Part shown: in pieces, positions 25,396-34,584 of the stretch
Numbering within the stretch: the first letter of the stretch is position 1
How the letters are laid out: every line of letters starts with the position of its first letter
Origin: an uncultured Acidimicrobiales bacterium
GTDB taxonomy: Bacteria; Actinomycetota; Acidimicrobiia; Acidimicrobiales; Bin134
NCBI GenBank assembly: GCA_951813555.1
Contig: OX638344.1
Span: 310,001-374,000 of the forward strand
Reading direction: 5' to 3'
DNA length: 64,000 bases
Program-made: the position numbers and the translations under genes
Notes under the pieces: generated by a model
Told to the model about the DNA's origin: nothing
Database searches by the model: none
Seen by the model: only the letters and a program-made list of their open reading frames with translations

Positions 25396-26164
25396 CAGAT
25401 TCATTCTCCGCGACGACCCCGATGGTCGCGCCAGCTCGATGGTCGCGGCACTCAACCAGCTTCCGCCAGAGCCCCATTGGGCGATTGTTGGGGGTTTCGC
25501 TGTTATCATTCGCTACTCCCAGGTGCACCGACTTACGAATGACCTTGACACCATAAGCAGCAACCAAGCCCTGTTTCTAGAGCTATTGACATCCGAGGCG
25601 AGCATCACCAGGCTCAGCCCGACCAGGCTGCGGATTGCAGGAGACAACTTGCCCGTCGACCTCGATGTTAAGGATGCAGCTCACGGATCGCCTCTCCCTG
25701 TTGAACTCAACGAGCGGGCCTTCGCCATAGCTCGGCAACATGCTCTGGCCAAAAGCGAGCCTTTGGACATAGTTGTCACCAATGGCAACCAGATCGTCGC
25801 CCAGTCTCATGCTCGGGTCGCTACGTCAGCGTCTCTGATCGCCCTGAAAGCAGTAGCACTACCTCGTCGTGCTGACAGCCGCAGCCCCCAGAAGGTCGGA
25901 ACAGACATTTATGATCTGGTGAGCCTCGCCAAGAGTTGCGACTTCAGTTCCGTCGCTCGCGAGCTGGCAACGAGCGAGGAGGAAATGGCTTCCTGGGTTG
26001 CCCAGATATTGACCAAGTGGTTCTCGCCAGACCACGACCAGCACTACACCATTGCTCGACTACGCCGTATTTCTGGCTCCCTTGGTACTAGCGCGATTTC
26101 CGAGCACGACTTGACTGAGGTGGCCCTACTTGCAGACACACTTCAGAGGCAAGCACAGGAGTGA
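25385..26164 (+). CDS. AbiEii/AbiGii-like nucleotidyltransferase, putative toxin
   Basis: A 259-residue protein with a polymerase-beta-type nucleotidyltransferase core: GG at 36-37 (WAIVGGFAVIIRY), DxD at 53-55 (RLTNDLDT) and a third acid in PVDLDVKDA (about 92-94). A later region, LIALKAVALPRRADSRSPQK followed by TDIYDLVSLAK, parallels the K...R...D-D motif of AbiEii proteins. In known families such enzymes nucleotidylate tRNA or bind GTP. The start lies inside the upstream gene, indicating coupling. Confidence 0.68.
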   Translation: MPGSRFILRDDPDGRASSMVAALNQLPPEPHWAIVGGFAVIIRYSQVHRLTNDLDTISSNQALFLELLTSEASITRLSPTRLRIAGDNLPVDLDVKDAAHGSPLPVELNERAFAIARQHALAKSEPLDIVVTNGNQIVAQSHARVATSASLIALKAVALPRRADSRSPQKVGTDIYDLVSLAKSCDFSSVARELATSEEEMASWVAQILTKWFSPDHDQHYTIARLRRISGSLGTSAISEHDLTEVALLADTLQRQAQE

Positions 26165-26192
26165 CAATCTGCAAGTACTGCTTTCAGATTGT
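26164..26192. terminator. convergent hairpin after the AbiE-like pair
   Basis: Perfect 8-base arms (acaatctg / cagattgt) with a 13-base loop, lying between two convergent stop codons (26164 and 26213). No strong T-run is present. Confidence 0.45.
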
Positions 26193-26212
26193 GCAGAACT
26201 GAACGGTGAGAG

Positions 26213-27406
26213 TTAGGCAACGTTGAAGAGGGTGGCGGCGTTTTCGCGCATGATTTGGCGCTGCTCGGTGGCGGGGCGGTTTTCGATGAGGGTGACGAAG
26301 GAGTTGGGGTCGGCGATGCCTTCGGGGTGGGGGTGGTCGGAGCCGAACAGGACCTGGGTGGGGCCGATGCGGTCGGCCAGGGCCTCGACGTCGTCTTCGG
26401 GGTAGGGGGACACGAAGCAGCACTGCTTGAAGATCTCGCTGATGCGCCCGGCCGGGCGGCCAGCCGGCCAGGGACCGAAGCGGGCCATGCCCTTCTTCTT
26501 GTCCATCAAGGTGAGCAGGTAGTGGACCCAGTCGGAACCGTTCTCGATGCTCAAGAAGTTGAGGTTGGGGAAGCGGGTGTGCATGTTGCCGTAGAGCAGC
26601 GCCCCGAACGTCTCCATGATGGGGCGGTCGCCGTGGAGGAAAGCCCACTGGAAGGCCGACATCTCCCGCACGTTGGCCACAGGGTCGTCGCCCATGCGCA
26701 CTGCGAGGTCGCCGTAGCGAAGATCGGAGATGTGGAAAGCCACCGGGACCTGCGCCTCATTGAGACGGGCCCAGAACGGGTCGTAATAGGGATCGGCGAT
26801 CGAGCGGCCCTCGCCGCCCCACGGGCAGGGGCGCAAATGCACGATGCGGGCGCCGGCCTCCAGCACACGGTCGAGCTCCTCGATGGCGTGCTCCCGGTCG
26901 AGTAGCGACAGCAGCGGCGGGGTGTACAGGCGGTCTTGGTAGACGTAATTCCAGTCGTCCTCCAGCCACCGATTAAAGGCCCGCAGGTTGGCGTAGGTCT
27001 GCTCGATGTCGTCGATCATGTACTCCTCCACCGACACCCCGAAGGTGGGCAGCAAGATGGCCCATTCCACGCCCTGGCTGTCGAGCAGGTCGAGGCGAGC
27101 GTCGGGCTGCTTGTAAGCGGGGAGCATGTTCTCGGCGGTGTAGGCGTCGCCCCAGCTCAGGTCGGGGTTGTCCCGCTTGGCCTTGAACATCTCGTACATG
27201 GAGCCGGGCGCATTGGTTTTGTCGAACTTCACGTGCATGAAGTTGTAAGGCCGGTCCCCCACCATGACCTCCCACTCCCCGTCGGCTCTTTGGTGGGCGG
27301 TGATGGCCTTGTCCCGGTAGCGGGACTCGATGTGGCGGCTGAAGCAGTCTGGGGCTTCGTAGTAATGGTTGTCGGAGTCGAACGTGCGGTAGCCGAGGTC
27401 GGCCAT
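26213..27406 (-). CDS. amidohydrolase family protein (PF04909-type TIM barrel)
   Basis: 397 residues. The N-terminal metal-binding pattern appears as DSDNHYYE rather than the usual DxHxH. Later elements are HISD, EMSAFQWAFLHG, SIENGSDWVHYLL and the C-terminal FGSDHPHPEG (catalytic Asp). It resembles the ACMSD/gamma-resorcylate decarboxylase-like amidohydrolases that are expanded in Acidimicrobiia. A decarboxylase or hydrolase on an aromatic acid is the usual role; the substrate is unknown. Confidence 0.78.
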   Translation of the reverse strand: MADLGYRTFDSDNHYYEAPDCFSRHIESRYRDKAITAHQRADGEWEVMVGDRPYNFMHVKFDKTNAPGSMYEMFKAKRDNPDLSWGDAYTAENMLPAYKQPDARLDLLDSQGVEWAILLPTFGVSVEEYMIDDIEQTYANLRAFNRWLEDDWNYVYQDRLYTPPLLSLLDREHAIEELDRVLEAGARIVHLRPCPWGGEGRSIADPYYDPFWARLNEAQVPVAFHISDLRYGDLAVRMGDDPVANVREMSAFQWAFLHGDRPIMETFGALLYGNMHTRFPNLNFLSIENGSDWVHYLLTLMDKKKGMARFGPWPAGRPAGRISEIFKQCCFVSPYPEDDVEALADRIGPTQVLFGSDHPHPEGIADPNSFVTLIENRPATEQRQIMRENAATLFNVA

Positions 27407-27448
27407 GAGGCTCAGTTTAGGTTCTAGGGGTGACGGGCAGCCCAGCGG

Positions 27449-28228
27449 CTACTGGATGCCCAATACGAGCAAGTCAATCGTCAGGGCGACGGCGAAGTGG
27501 AGGGCGGCGCCCAGATACACCGAGCCCGTGCGGAGGCTGAGGAAGCCCAAGACGGTGCCGGCGACGATGGAGCCCAGGGCTTCAGCCAGGGGTTTGGTGA
27601 GGTGGATCATCACGTAGGGGATGAGGGCGATGAACACGGCCATGGCGCCGAAGCGGCGGGCCAGGCCGTGGACCAGCACGCCGCGGAAGAAGAACTCCAG
27701 GGCCAGGAACTGCCCGGCGTACACCGCCTCCCAGATGTAGAAGCGGGGCCAGTAGCCGATGCCGGGGGGCGGCTCGTAGAACGGGTAGGTGTCTTGGAAT
27801 TCGCCGTTGAAGCTGGCCGCCACCACGAAGGGCACCAGCACCAGGTAGAGGCCCAGATAGAGGGGGGCGTGGCGGCGGAGTTGAGGGCCCGCCTTGAGAC
27901 CGAGGTCTCGCAGGCGGGTGCGCAGCACGTAGCGGGCCACCAGCACGGCGGGCACCACGTAGACCACCCAGCGGAATAGCCCCCAGTACAGCCGTCGGTT
28001 GAACCCGGCGTGTTCGGATTGGCCCAAGGCTCGGTCGAACCGGTCGGACAGCCCTTCGAGGGCCACGCCGTCGAGGGTGACGGTGAGCCATTCGGTGGTG
28101 GATGACAGGCCGCCATAGCGGATGGCGATGACGGTGCCGATGGCCAGCAGGATCAAGGCCACCGCGTTGCGGTCCACCTCCCCCTGTGCTGGAGCCGCGG
28201 CCCGAATCCGGTCGCCGATCCCGCTCAT
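27449..28228 (-). CDS. CPBP family intramembrane protease
   Basis: 259 residues, with about six to seven hydrophobic helices. The glutamate motif appears as ALEFFFRGVLVHG (Glu and Arg spaced as in EExxxR, with the first Glu replaced by Leu). The second motif helix contains IPYVMIHLTKPLAEALG (His), and the third ALHFAVALTIDLL (His). It is probably an intramembrane Glu-type endopeptidase. The missing first Glu is conservative for some family branches. The start at 28228 puts it 16 bases after the SDR stop. Confidence 0.72.
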   Translation of the reverse strand: MSGIGDRIRAAAPAQGEVDRNAVALILLAIGTVIAIRYGGLSSTTEWLTVTLDGVALEGLSDRFDRALGQSEHAGFNRRLYWGLFRWVVYVVPAVLVARYVLRTRLRDLGLKAGPQLRRHAPLYLGLYLVLVPFVVAASFNGEFQDTYPFYEPPPGIGYWPRFYIWEAVYAGQFLALEFFFRGVLVHGLARRFGAMAVFIALIPYVMIHLTKPLAEALGSIVAGTVLGFLSLRTGSVYLGAALHFAVALTIDLLVLGIQ

Positions 28229-28244
28229 CGCCGGGTGGCCGGGG

Positions 28245-29018
28245 TCACGGGGTGAGGTACCACCCGCCGGAGATGTTGATCACTTGGCCGGTGATGTGGG
28301 CCGACTCGTCGCTGCACAGAAAAGCGATGGTGTTGGCCACGTCTTCGGGCTCGGCGTGGCGGCGCAGCGGGGTTTCCTCCCGGAACGACTCGTAGAATTC
28401 GGCCTGGGCGTCCACCCACTTCGACCGCACCAAGCCGGGCGCCACGGCGTTTACCCGAATCTTGTGCGGTCCGCCCTCGATGGCGGCTCCTCGGGTGATC
28501 TCATTTAGGCCAGCCTTGGCCGCGGCGTACGGCCCCTCTCGACCGTTGCCCCCCAGATAGGCGGCCACCGAGCTCACGTTCACGATGCGCCCCCACTCCC
28601 GATCCCGCATGGCCCCGATGGTGCGCCAGATCAGCCACCAGCAGGCGGTGAGGTCCACGGCGATGACGTTGTCCCAGTCTTCGGGGTCGAAGTCAAAGAT
28701 GCTGCCCTGGACGTTGATCGCCGCGCTGTTCACCAAGATGTCCACCGACCCCATCTCGGCATAGACCTCATCCATGGTCTCGGCCATGTGCTCCCGATCC
28801 CCGATGTCGGCCACCGCCGCCATCACCGGCACGTCGTAGGCATCCCGCAGCGCCTCAGCCGTCTCGTGGGTGCGGCGCTCATGGTTGTCCAGCACCACAA
28901 TGCCCGCGCCATAAGAGGCCAGCGTCCGACACGTCGTGGACCCGATGGCCGCCCCCGCCGCCCCGGTCACCAACGCCACCCGCCCCCCAAACTCATTCTC
29001 CGCTGGCACAATGACCAC
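28245..29018 (-). CDS. SDR family oxidoreductase
   Basis: 257 residues: Rossmann VTGAAGAAIGSTTCR, VLVNSAA-type motif (ILVNSAAINVQG), Ser in VNVSSVAAYLGG, YAAAK, and C-terminal ITGQVINISGGWYL. The glycine motif is the slightly unusual TGAAGAAIG. The start is a GTG at 29018, just 15 bases from the palindrome at 29034-29059. Confidence 0.83.
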   Translation of the reverse strand: MVIVPAENEFGGRVALVTGAAGAAIGSTTCRTLASYGAGIVVLDNHERRTHETAEALRDAYDVPVMAAVADIGDREHMAETMDEVYAEMGSVDILVNSAAINVQGSIFDFDPEDWDNVIAVDLTACWWLIWRTIGAMRDREWGRIVNVSSVAAYLGGNGREGPYAAAKAGLNEITRGAAIEGGPHKIRVNAVAPGLVRSKWVDAQAEFYESFREETPLRRHAEPEDVANTIAFLCSDESAHITGQVINISGGWYLTP

Positions 29019-29033
29019 CCTTCTGGGTCAATC

Positions 29034-29059
29034 TTTGTTGTACGGTGCCGTACAACAAA
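29034..29059. promoter_or_regulatory. perfect 26-base palindromic operator
   Basis: Arms tttgttgtacgg and ccgtacaacaaa are perfect inverted repeats of 12 bases around a central tg. It lies between the divergent SDR gene and the Phd/PIN toxin-antitoxin pair, 44 bases before the antitoxin ATG. It is probably the binding site of the antitoxin, or of a TetR/GntR regulator encoded elsewhere that controls the SDR. Confidence 0.7.
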
Positions 29060-29103
29060 TGTAGGATTTAGGCGCATACCAGGAGACCCGAGGTACCCAG
29101 CCG

Positions 29104-29442
29104 ATGAGCCAGCATGATGGAAAAACCAGCAGGGTTCAAGAAGAACAGACAGGAGGGTCTCGCGTAGTTCCAGGAAACCAATTCCGCGCCCAATTCTCCG
29201 CCATGGTCGACTGGGTGCGCGACACCGGTGAGCCGATCGTGCTCACCCGCTATGGGGAACCAGTTGTCCAAGTTGCCCCTCTCGCTCAAACCAACACCCC
29301 CGAGACGCTGTTGGGATTCGGCAAAGGGACTCATAGCGTTCCCCCCAGGTTCGATATCAAGGCCGAAGACCTGTTCGAAGAGTGGGAAAACGACTTGCTG
29401 GCGACCTGGGACGACCAACCCGACTCCCCTCTTGGCGAATGA
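29104..29442 (+). CDS. Phd/YefM-type antitoxin
   Basis: 112 residues. Central Phd fold: VPGNQFRAQFSAMVDWVRDT then GEPIVLTRYGEPVVQVAPLA. The C-terminal tail (RFDIKAEDLFEEWENDLLAT) is the toxin-binding segment. It overlaps the PIN toxin start (ATGA). Confidence 0.82.
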   Translation: MSQHDGKTSRVQEEQTGGSRVVPGNQFRAQFSAMVDWVRDTGEPIVLTRYGEPVVQVAPLAQTNTPETLLGFGKGTHSVPPRFDIKAEDLFEEWENDLLATWDDQPDSPLGE

Positions 29443-29852
29443 TCCTTCTGGACACCAATGTCCTCCTGCGCCTCTATGCCGGCCACGACGCAGACTTGGC
29501 CCCGACTGCAACGAGGCGCATCGACCAGGCCAACGCCCGCGGCCAGGTGGTCGTATCCCCGCTCTCGTTCTTTGAGATCGGAGTGCTGAACCAGAAAAAG
29601 CGGCTGCCATCAGAGATCGATGTTGCCCAGCTCTGGCTGTCAGCTTCAACCAACGGCATCAAAGAATCGCCTCTTGCCATTTCGGCCGGTATCCGCGCTG
29701 CCTCGCTCCATGAAGAAGGCTTCCCCACGAGCGACCCCATCGACCGGCTGCTCGTCGCCACCGCCCTGTCCGAGGGCTGGGAGCTGGCCACCATCGACCG
29801 AGCCATCCTTACCTGGAACGGCCCCCTCCAAACCCTCGACGCCCGCCCCTGA
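29439..29852 (+). CDS. PIN-domain toxin (VapC-like)
   Basis: 137 residues starting at ATG 29439 inside the antitoxin stop. Four acidic PIN residues are visible: D in MILLDTNVLLRLY, E in SPLSFFEIG, D in PTSDPIDRLLVA, and D in LATIDRAIL. Predicted metal-dependent RNase neutralised by the upstream antitoxin. Confidence 0.84.
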   Translation: MILLDTNVLLRLYAGHDADLAPTATRRIDQANARGQVVVSPLSFFEIGVLNQKKRLPSEIDVAQLWLSASTNGIKESPLAISAGIRAASLHEEGFPTSDPIDRLLVATALSEGWELATIDRAILTWNGPLQTLDARP

Positions 29853-29893
29853 CCTCCTTACACCATCAGCCAGCAGCCCAAAGACTGGTGTGG

Positions 29894-32038
29894 TCAACGG
29901 TTGCGGGCGTGGCGTTTGGCGGTGGCTACGGCGGTCATGGCTTCGGTGAAGCGGGTGAAGGTGGGGAGGTTGGCGTCGAGGCAGGTTTGCTGGATGCGGG
30001 CGGCGATGTCGGGTGGGGCGCAGTCGATGTTGCGGAGCACGAGGGACAGGCGGGTGTGGGGCCACTGGGTGGTGGCGGCTGCGGTGGTCTCGATGATGGG
30101 GAAGAGGCGCTCGATGCCGTCACCGGCGTAGCTGAAGAAGGCCTGGACGTTGGTGTGAACCACCACGTCGGGATAGGGCTGGGCCTCGAGGATGGGGTCG
30201 AGGGCTTGCACCAACACATCAGGCTCCGACACCGGGCCGAAGCCGATCTCGATGGGGTTGCGAACGCTGGCTCCCACGCCGTAGCCGAGGTTCTTGAGGG
30301 CTTGCTGGCCTTGGTCGCTGACGGTGGTGGTAACTAAACCGGCTCGGTCAGCGGCGTCGGTGCCCAGCACGGAGGCGCCCCCGCCCACCCCCAGTACCAG
30401 GGTGTCGAGGTCTCCGCTGATGTCGGCATCAGACCAGCGTTGGAGATAGGCCACCGCAGAAAGCAATTCCTCGATGGTGCCCACGATGCTGACCCCGGTT
30501 GATGCGCTGATGGCGTCCCAGATCCGGTGGTCGGCCACCAAGGCTCCGGTGTGCGAAACCGCCGCTCCCCTTCCCTGGGCGGTTCGACCGCCGACCAGCA
30601 TCACCACCGGTTTGCGGCCCTTGGCGGCGTGAAGTGCGTCGGTGAGGCGGCGGCCGTCGCGGGGATCCTCCAGGTACATGCCGATGATGGCGGTGTCGGG
30701 ATCGTCCACCAGCCACTCCAACAGCTCACCGGGCGTGACGTCGATGCTGTTGCCGACGGTACACAGCTTGGACAGATGGATGCCCCGGATGGCTCCGGCC
30801 TTGACCATGTCGCCGGCCAGACCGCCACTTTGAGAGATCATGGACACCCGCCCCGCCTCGGTGGGGGCGTTGCGCAGGAAGGTCTGCCGGCCGGCCGGGC
30901 TGTAGGCCCCCAGGCAGTTGGGGCCGAGCACCCGCACCCCCGACTCTCGGGCGGCGTTGGCCAGCTCGTCTTCCAGATCGGCCCCCTCAGCGCTGGCCTC
31001 TCGGAACCCGCCGCTGATGACGTGGACGAATTGGGCTTTGCCCGCGGCCCCCCGCATCAGATCGGCGCAGGCGGCGGCGGGGACTGCACCGACCACGTAG
31101 TCCACTTCGCCGTCGATGTCGGCCACCGAAGGCACCGCGGGCACACCGTCGACCTCTGATGCTTTGGGGTGGACAGCCCAAAGCGTGCCCGGCCCCCAAC
31201 CCAACTCCTTGTAGGCGGTCAGAAAGGTGTTGCCGAAGCCGGGTCGGCTGGTGGAAGCCCCGGCCACCGCGATGCCCCGGGGGGCGAACAGCGGGCCGAA
31301 GTCGGTTTTCGGCCGCTCGAGGTGCGCTCCGGTGGGTGCGTCCCGGGTGATGAGCCGGGCGTCCACCGCGATGGCGCCGTCGGGGCCGGCGATAACCGGG
31401 TTGCACTCCAGCTCTCCTAGCGAGTCTCCCAGTTGTTCGGCCAACCCGTCCGGTCCGGCCACGGCCAGCAGCAGCTCGATGAGCGAGTTCACATCGACGG
31501 GCGGGTGGCCCCGGAACCCGGCCAGCAGTTCGGCCCCTTTGAAGCCGGTCACCATTTCCTCGGCATCGGCTCTAGAGATGGGGGCCAGTCGCAGCACCAC
31601 CTCGTCCAGCACTTCGGTGAGCGTGCCGCCCAGCCCGAGGGCCGCCACCGGTCCGAACGGTGGCCTGTCCACCACCCCGACCAGCAGCTCGACCCCGGCG
31701 TCGGCCTGCTCCTCCACCAGGAAACCGTCTAGCCGACCTCCGGCCTCGGCTACCGCCGCGGCGATCTCCGCTGCCTCAAAGTTCAGCTCATAGCCCGCCA
31801 AACCCAGACGCACTGCCCCCACCTCCGACTTGTGGGCCAAACCTTCGCCATATCCCTTCAGCACCAGTGGCTCAGTCAGTCCGTGAGCGACGACCAGGTC
31901 AGCAAGCACCGACGGGTTGGCCACAACCTCGTCGAAGGCCACACTCACACCCATCGGGACTGCTACCCCCGCCGCCGCCAGCTGCTCCTTGACTTCGGGC
32001 TCTGGGACGATCATTCCAGGCACCACAACAAGGGCCAC
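29894..32038 (-). CDS. NDP-forming acyl-CoA synthetase (ACD type), fused ATP-grasp and CoA-binding domains
   Basis: 714 residues. Residues 1-230 are an ATP-grasp domain (LVLKGYGEGLAHKSEVGAV; ELLVGVVDRPPFGPVAALGL; ELECNPVIAGPDGAIAVDAR). Then comes a CoA-binding Rossmann domain (GIAVAGASTSRPGFGN; VHVISGGFREAS; VLGPNCLGAYSP) and succinyl-CoA synthetase-like domains with SQSGGLAGDMVK and the phospho-His in VSHTGALVADH. This beta-alpha order is one of the known ACD arrangements. It makes or uses an acyl-CoA with ADP/GDP coupling; the acid is not known. It begins a run of minus-strand genes with a PaaK-like ligase and an amidohydrolase upstream. Confidence 0.82.
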   Translation of the reverse strand: MALVVVPGMIVPEPEVKEQLAAAGVAVPMGVSVAFDEVVANPSVLADLVVAHGLTEPLVLKGYGEGLAHKSEVGAVRLGLAGYELNFEAAEIAAAVAEAGGRLDGFLVEEQADAGVELLVGVVDRPPFGPVAALGLGGTLTEVLDEVVLRLAPISRADAEEMVTGFKGAELLAGFRGHPPVDVNSLIELLLAVAGPDGLAEQLGDSLGELECNPVIAGPDGAIAVDARLITRDAPTGAHLERPKTDFGPLFAPRGIAVAGASTSRPGFGNTFLTAYKELGWGPGTLWAVHPKASEVDGVPAVPSVADIDGEVDYVVGAVPAAACADLMRGAAGKAQFVHVISGGFREASAEGADLEDELANAARESGVRVLGPNCLGAYSPAGRQTFLRNAPTEAGRVSMISQSGGLAGDMVKAGAIRGIHLSKLCTVGNSIDVTPGELLEWLVDDPDTAIIGMYLEDPRDGRRLTDALHAAKGRKPVVMLVGGRTAQGRGAAVSHTGALVADHRIWDAISASTGVSIVGTIEELLSAVAYLQRWSDADISGDLDTLVLGVGGGASVLGTDAADRAGLVTTTVSDQGQQALKNLGYGVGASVRNPIEIGFGPVSEPDVLVQALDPILEAQPYPDVVVHTNVQAFFSYAGDGIERLFPIIETTAAATTQWPHTRLSLVLRNIDCAPPDIAARIQQTCLDANLPTFTRFTEAMTAVATAKRHARNR

Positions 32039-32186
32039 CTAGTCGAGGACATCCCGCGAGGGCGGGGGTTGGCCGGGTTCAGGGCGCCCGCCGCCCGCAG
32101 CGCCAGCGAGGACGGTGGGCTGGACCCGGACAGGACCCGCCGCCCGGACGCTGCCAAAAACCCATGAAGGTGGCCCGACACCCCAT

Positions 32187-33059
32187 TCATCCCAGTCGGG
32201 TGAACACTCGGCGGGCGGTGTTGCCGAGCAGGTTGGCTCGCGCCTCGTCGCCCAGCTCCACCTCAGATAGCTGGCCTAGGGCGTGGCGGTGGCCCACGGT
32301 GGGAAAGCCGGTGCCCCACAGGCACTTGCGCCGCCCGGCACCGTTCATGAACGCCACCAGCTCGGCGGACCAGTGCCGGGGTGGATACACCGAGGTGCCC
32401 AGGTACACGTTGGGGAACTTGAGGGCCATGGCAATGCACTCGGCCACCCACGGCCAGCCGGTGTGCGACAGCACGAAGCGCACCTCAGGAAAATACAAGG
32501 CGGGCCGGTCGATGCTGATGGGCACGCCGCACTCGCTGGGCATGAGCCCGCCGGAAGTACCGGCCTGCATGACGAAGGGCACGTCAAGGGTGGCGCACAG
32601 GGCGTAATAGGGGTAGTAGTCGGCGTGGTCGAAGCGGCGGTCGAAGCTGTGGGTGTGGGTGTGCAGGCCCACGCACCACGGCCGCTCCAACATGGCGGCG
32701 GCCTCGGCAACTCCGGCCATCCCAGTGCGGGGGTCGATGGACCACTGGCCCAGGAACCGGCCCGGGTGGGCGGCGGACAGCCGCTCCAGATCGCCGGGCT
32801 GAGCGGCCACCAACTCGAAGTCGGTGGCCTCAGGATGAGCTGGGAGGTGGGTGACGGGCAGGATCATCGAGGCGATGCCCAGCTCGTCCATGCGGGCTGC
32901 CATGGTGTCGGCGTCGCAGAAGGAGTCAGCGTCGTCGGTGCGGACCTTCACCGCAATGCCGGTGGCCTCCAAGGCCGCGTTCCACACGTCGGCCTGTTCG
33001 GGGAAGAACCGGTTGCACCAGTAGTCGATGGCGCCGCCAGCCAGCACAGAGTCGGTCAT
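32187..33059 (-). CDS. amidohydrolase family protein
   Basis: 290 residues, a shorter PF04909-type TIM barrel: AGGAIDYWCNRFFPEQADVW at the N-terminus, LILPVTHLPAHPEATDFELV, GLHTHTHSFDRRFDHADYYP (metal-binding His), FVLSHTGWPWVAECIAMALK and KCLWGTGFP near the C-terminus. The start overlaps the stop of the PaaK-like gene by four bases (ATGA), suggesting that the two act on the same compound. Confidence 0.72.
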   Translation of the reverse strand: MTDSVLAGGAIDYWCNRFFPEQADVWNAALEATGIAVKVRTDDADSFCDADTMAARMDELGIASMILPVTHLPAHPEATDFELVAAQPGDLERLSAAHPGRFLGQWSIDPRTGMAGVAEAAAMLERPWCVGLHTHTHSFDRRFDHADYYPYYALCATLDVPFVMQAGTSGGLMPSECGVPISIDRPALYFPEVRFVLSHTGWPWVAECIAMALKFPNVYLGTSVYPPRHWSAELVAFMNGAGRRKCLWGTGFPTVGHRHALGQLSEVELGDEARANLLGNTARRVFTRLG

Positions 33060-34450
33060 GGCCGCTCGTCCTTGAAGCGCACCAGCTTGGCCGCGCCGGA
33101 GGCCATGCCGGTGAGCCCGTCCAACTCGCCGGGGCCAACCACCTCGGCGGTCATCCGCACGCTCATGGCCTCCTTGATGCGGTCTTCCACCCGCTCGGCC
33201 ACCGCACCGAACTCATCGGCAGGGGCGTCGCTGGCCACCATCACGATCATCTCATCGCGGTTGCCGGCCCGGACCGCCCGGCAGAAGAAATCCTCGGTCA
33301 CCCCAGGCACGTCGCTGATCACCTCGCCGATGGCCTCGGGCCACACGTTCACCCCCCGCAGCTTGACCATGTTGTCGCCCCGACCGGCGAACGGCCCCAT
33401 GCGCCGCAGCCACGAGCCGCACTCGCACTGGCCCGGCGGGTACAAGAACGACAGGTCCATGATGTTGTAGCGGAACTGGGGCGAGCCGGTCTTGTAGATC
33501 TCGGTGATCACCAGCGCCCCCTGGGTGCCGTCGGGCACCTGTTCGCCAGTCTCGGGATCCACGATCTGCACCACGAAGCAGTCCTCGAAGATGTGGAGTT
33601 GGCCGTTGCGCAGCGGGCACTCGATGGACACGTTCTGCACCTCGTGGAACCCATAGGGCTGGGCCGGGGTCACCCCCCACACCTCTTTGACCCGCTCGGC
33701 GTCGCCAATGTGGCCGCCGGGCAAGGCCCGGATGTTGAAGTCGGCCTTAGGGTCGAGGCCCATCTCCACCGCGGTCTCGGCCATCTTCAACATGTAGTCG
33801 CCGGTGGTCAAAATGGCCGCCGCCCCGTACTCATGAGCCAGCTCCACCTGCTTGCGGGTGGAGGTCACATTGCCGGTCCCGGTGGTGAGCACCACGCAGT
33901 TGAGCCAGCGGTACAGCGCCTCGTCGAAAGCGTGGGCCCCGTTGTGGGTGGAGTAGGCCCAAGCGTTGACCACCACGTCGCCGGGGCGAATCCCCTCGGC
34001 GTACAGCGCCCGGGCCATGGTGATAGCCCCCACCTCCCGGTCCCAGGCGGTGTAGAGGGTGGGCCGAGAACGCCCGGTGGTCCCCCCCGACACATACAGC
34101 CGCATGGGCTCGTTGCGGGCGTCTTCCAGCCCGATGCTCTGGTAGTCGCCCAGCGGGGGGTTCTCGTTGATCGACGCCCGGATGTCGTCCACGGTGTAGG
34201 CCGGGGCCCGCCACAGGTCATCGAGGGTGCGGAGCTGGTCGGGGTGGAACCCGGCCGCCTCCCACCGCTTGCGGAAGAACGGCACCTGCCAGGCCCGCTG
34301 CGCCCGATCTTGGAGGCGAAGAAGCTGCTTTCGGGCGATGGTGTCGGGATCTTCGAAGAAGGTGGTCTCGAAGTACTCCGGCGGCGGCGGGAAAAGGCGC
34401 TCGATGGCCTCGTAGTCCAGCTGGTGCGGGCGGCGCATCCCCGTGCTCAT
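33056..34450 (-). CDS. PaaK-like phenylacetate/aryl-CoA ligase
   Basis: 464-residue AMP-binding enzyme of the PaaK branch: YVSGGTTGRSRPTLYTAWDR is the P-loop-like motif, YGFHEVQNVSIECP is followed by GALVITEIYKTGSPQFRYNI, and GRGDNMVKLRGVNVWPEAIG is the conserved PaaK C-terminal hinge. ATG 34450 is selected because upstream frame residues lack homology. It is divergent from the amidohydrolase gene at 34585. It probably activates an aromatic or related acid with CoA and ATP. Confidence 0.83.
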   Translation of the reverse strand: MSTGMRRPHQLDYEAIERLFPPPPEYFETTFFEDPDTIARKQLLRLQDRAQRAWQVPFFRKRWEAAGFHPDQLRTLDDLWRAPAYTVDDIRASINENPPLGDYQSIGLEDARNEPMRLYVSGGTTGRSRPTLYTAWDREVGAITMARALYAEGIRPGDVVVNAWAYSTHNGAHAFDEALYRWLNCVVLTTGTGNVTSTRKQVELAHEYGAAAILTTGDYMLKMAETAVEMGLDPKADFNIRALPGGHIGDAERVKEVWGVTPAQPYGFHEVQNVSIECPLRNGQLHIFEDCFVVQIVDPETGEQVPDGTQGALVITEIYKTGSPQFRYNIMDLSFLYPPGQCECGSWLRRMGPFAGRGDNMVKLRGVNVWPEAIGEVISDVPGVTEDFFCRAVRAGNRDEMIVMVASDAPADEFGAVAERVEDRIKEAMSVRMTAEVVGPGELDGLTGMASGAAKLVRFKDERP

Positions 34451-34584
34451 TGACGAATCCCCGCGCCCATGGACCCATTCCCCGTGCTCATAGGACAGCC
34501 ACGGTACCCGCGACGGCGATGGCGGTGACAGACCGCCCGCACCGCCCATGCACCAGACCACAGTCGGCCACTACCGTTTCGGCT

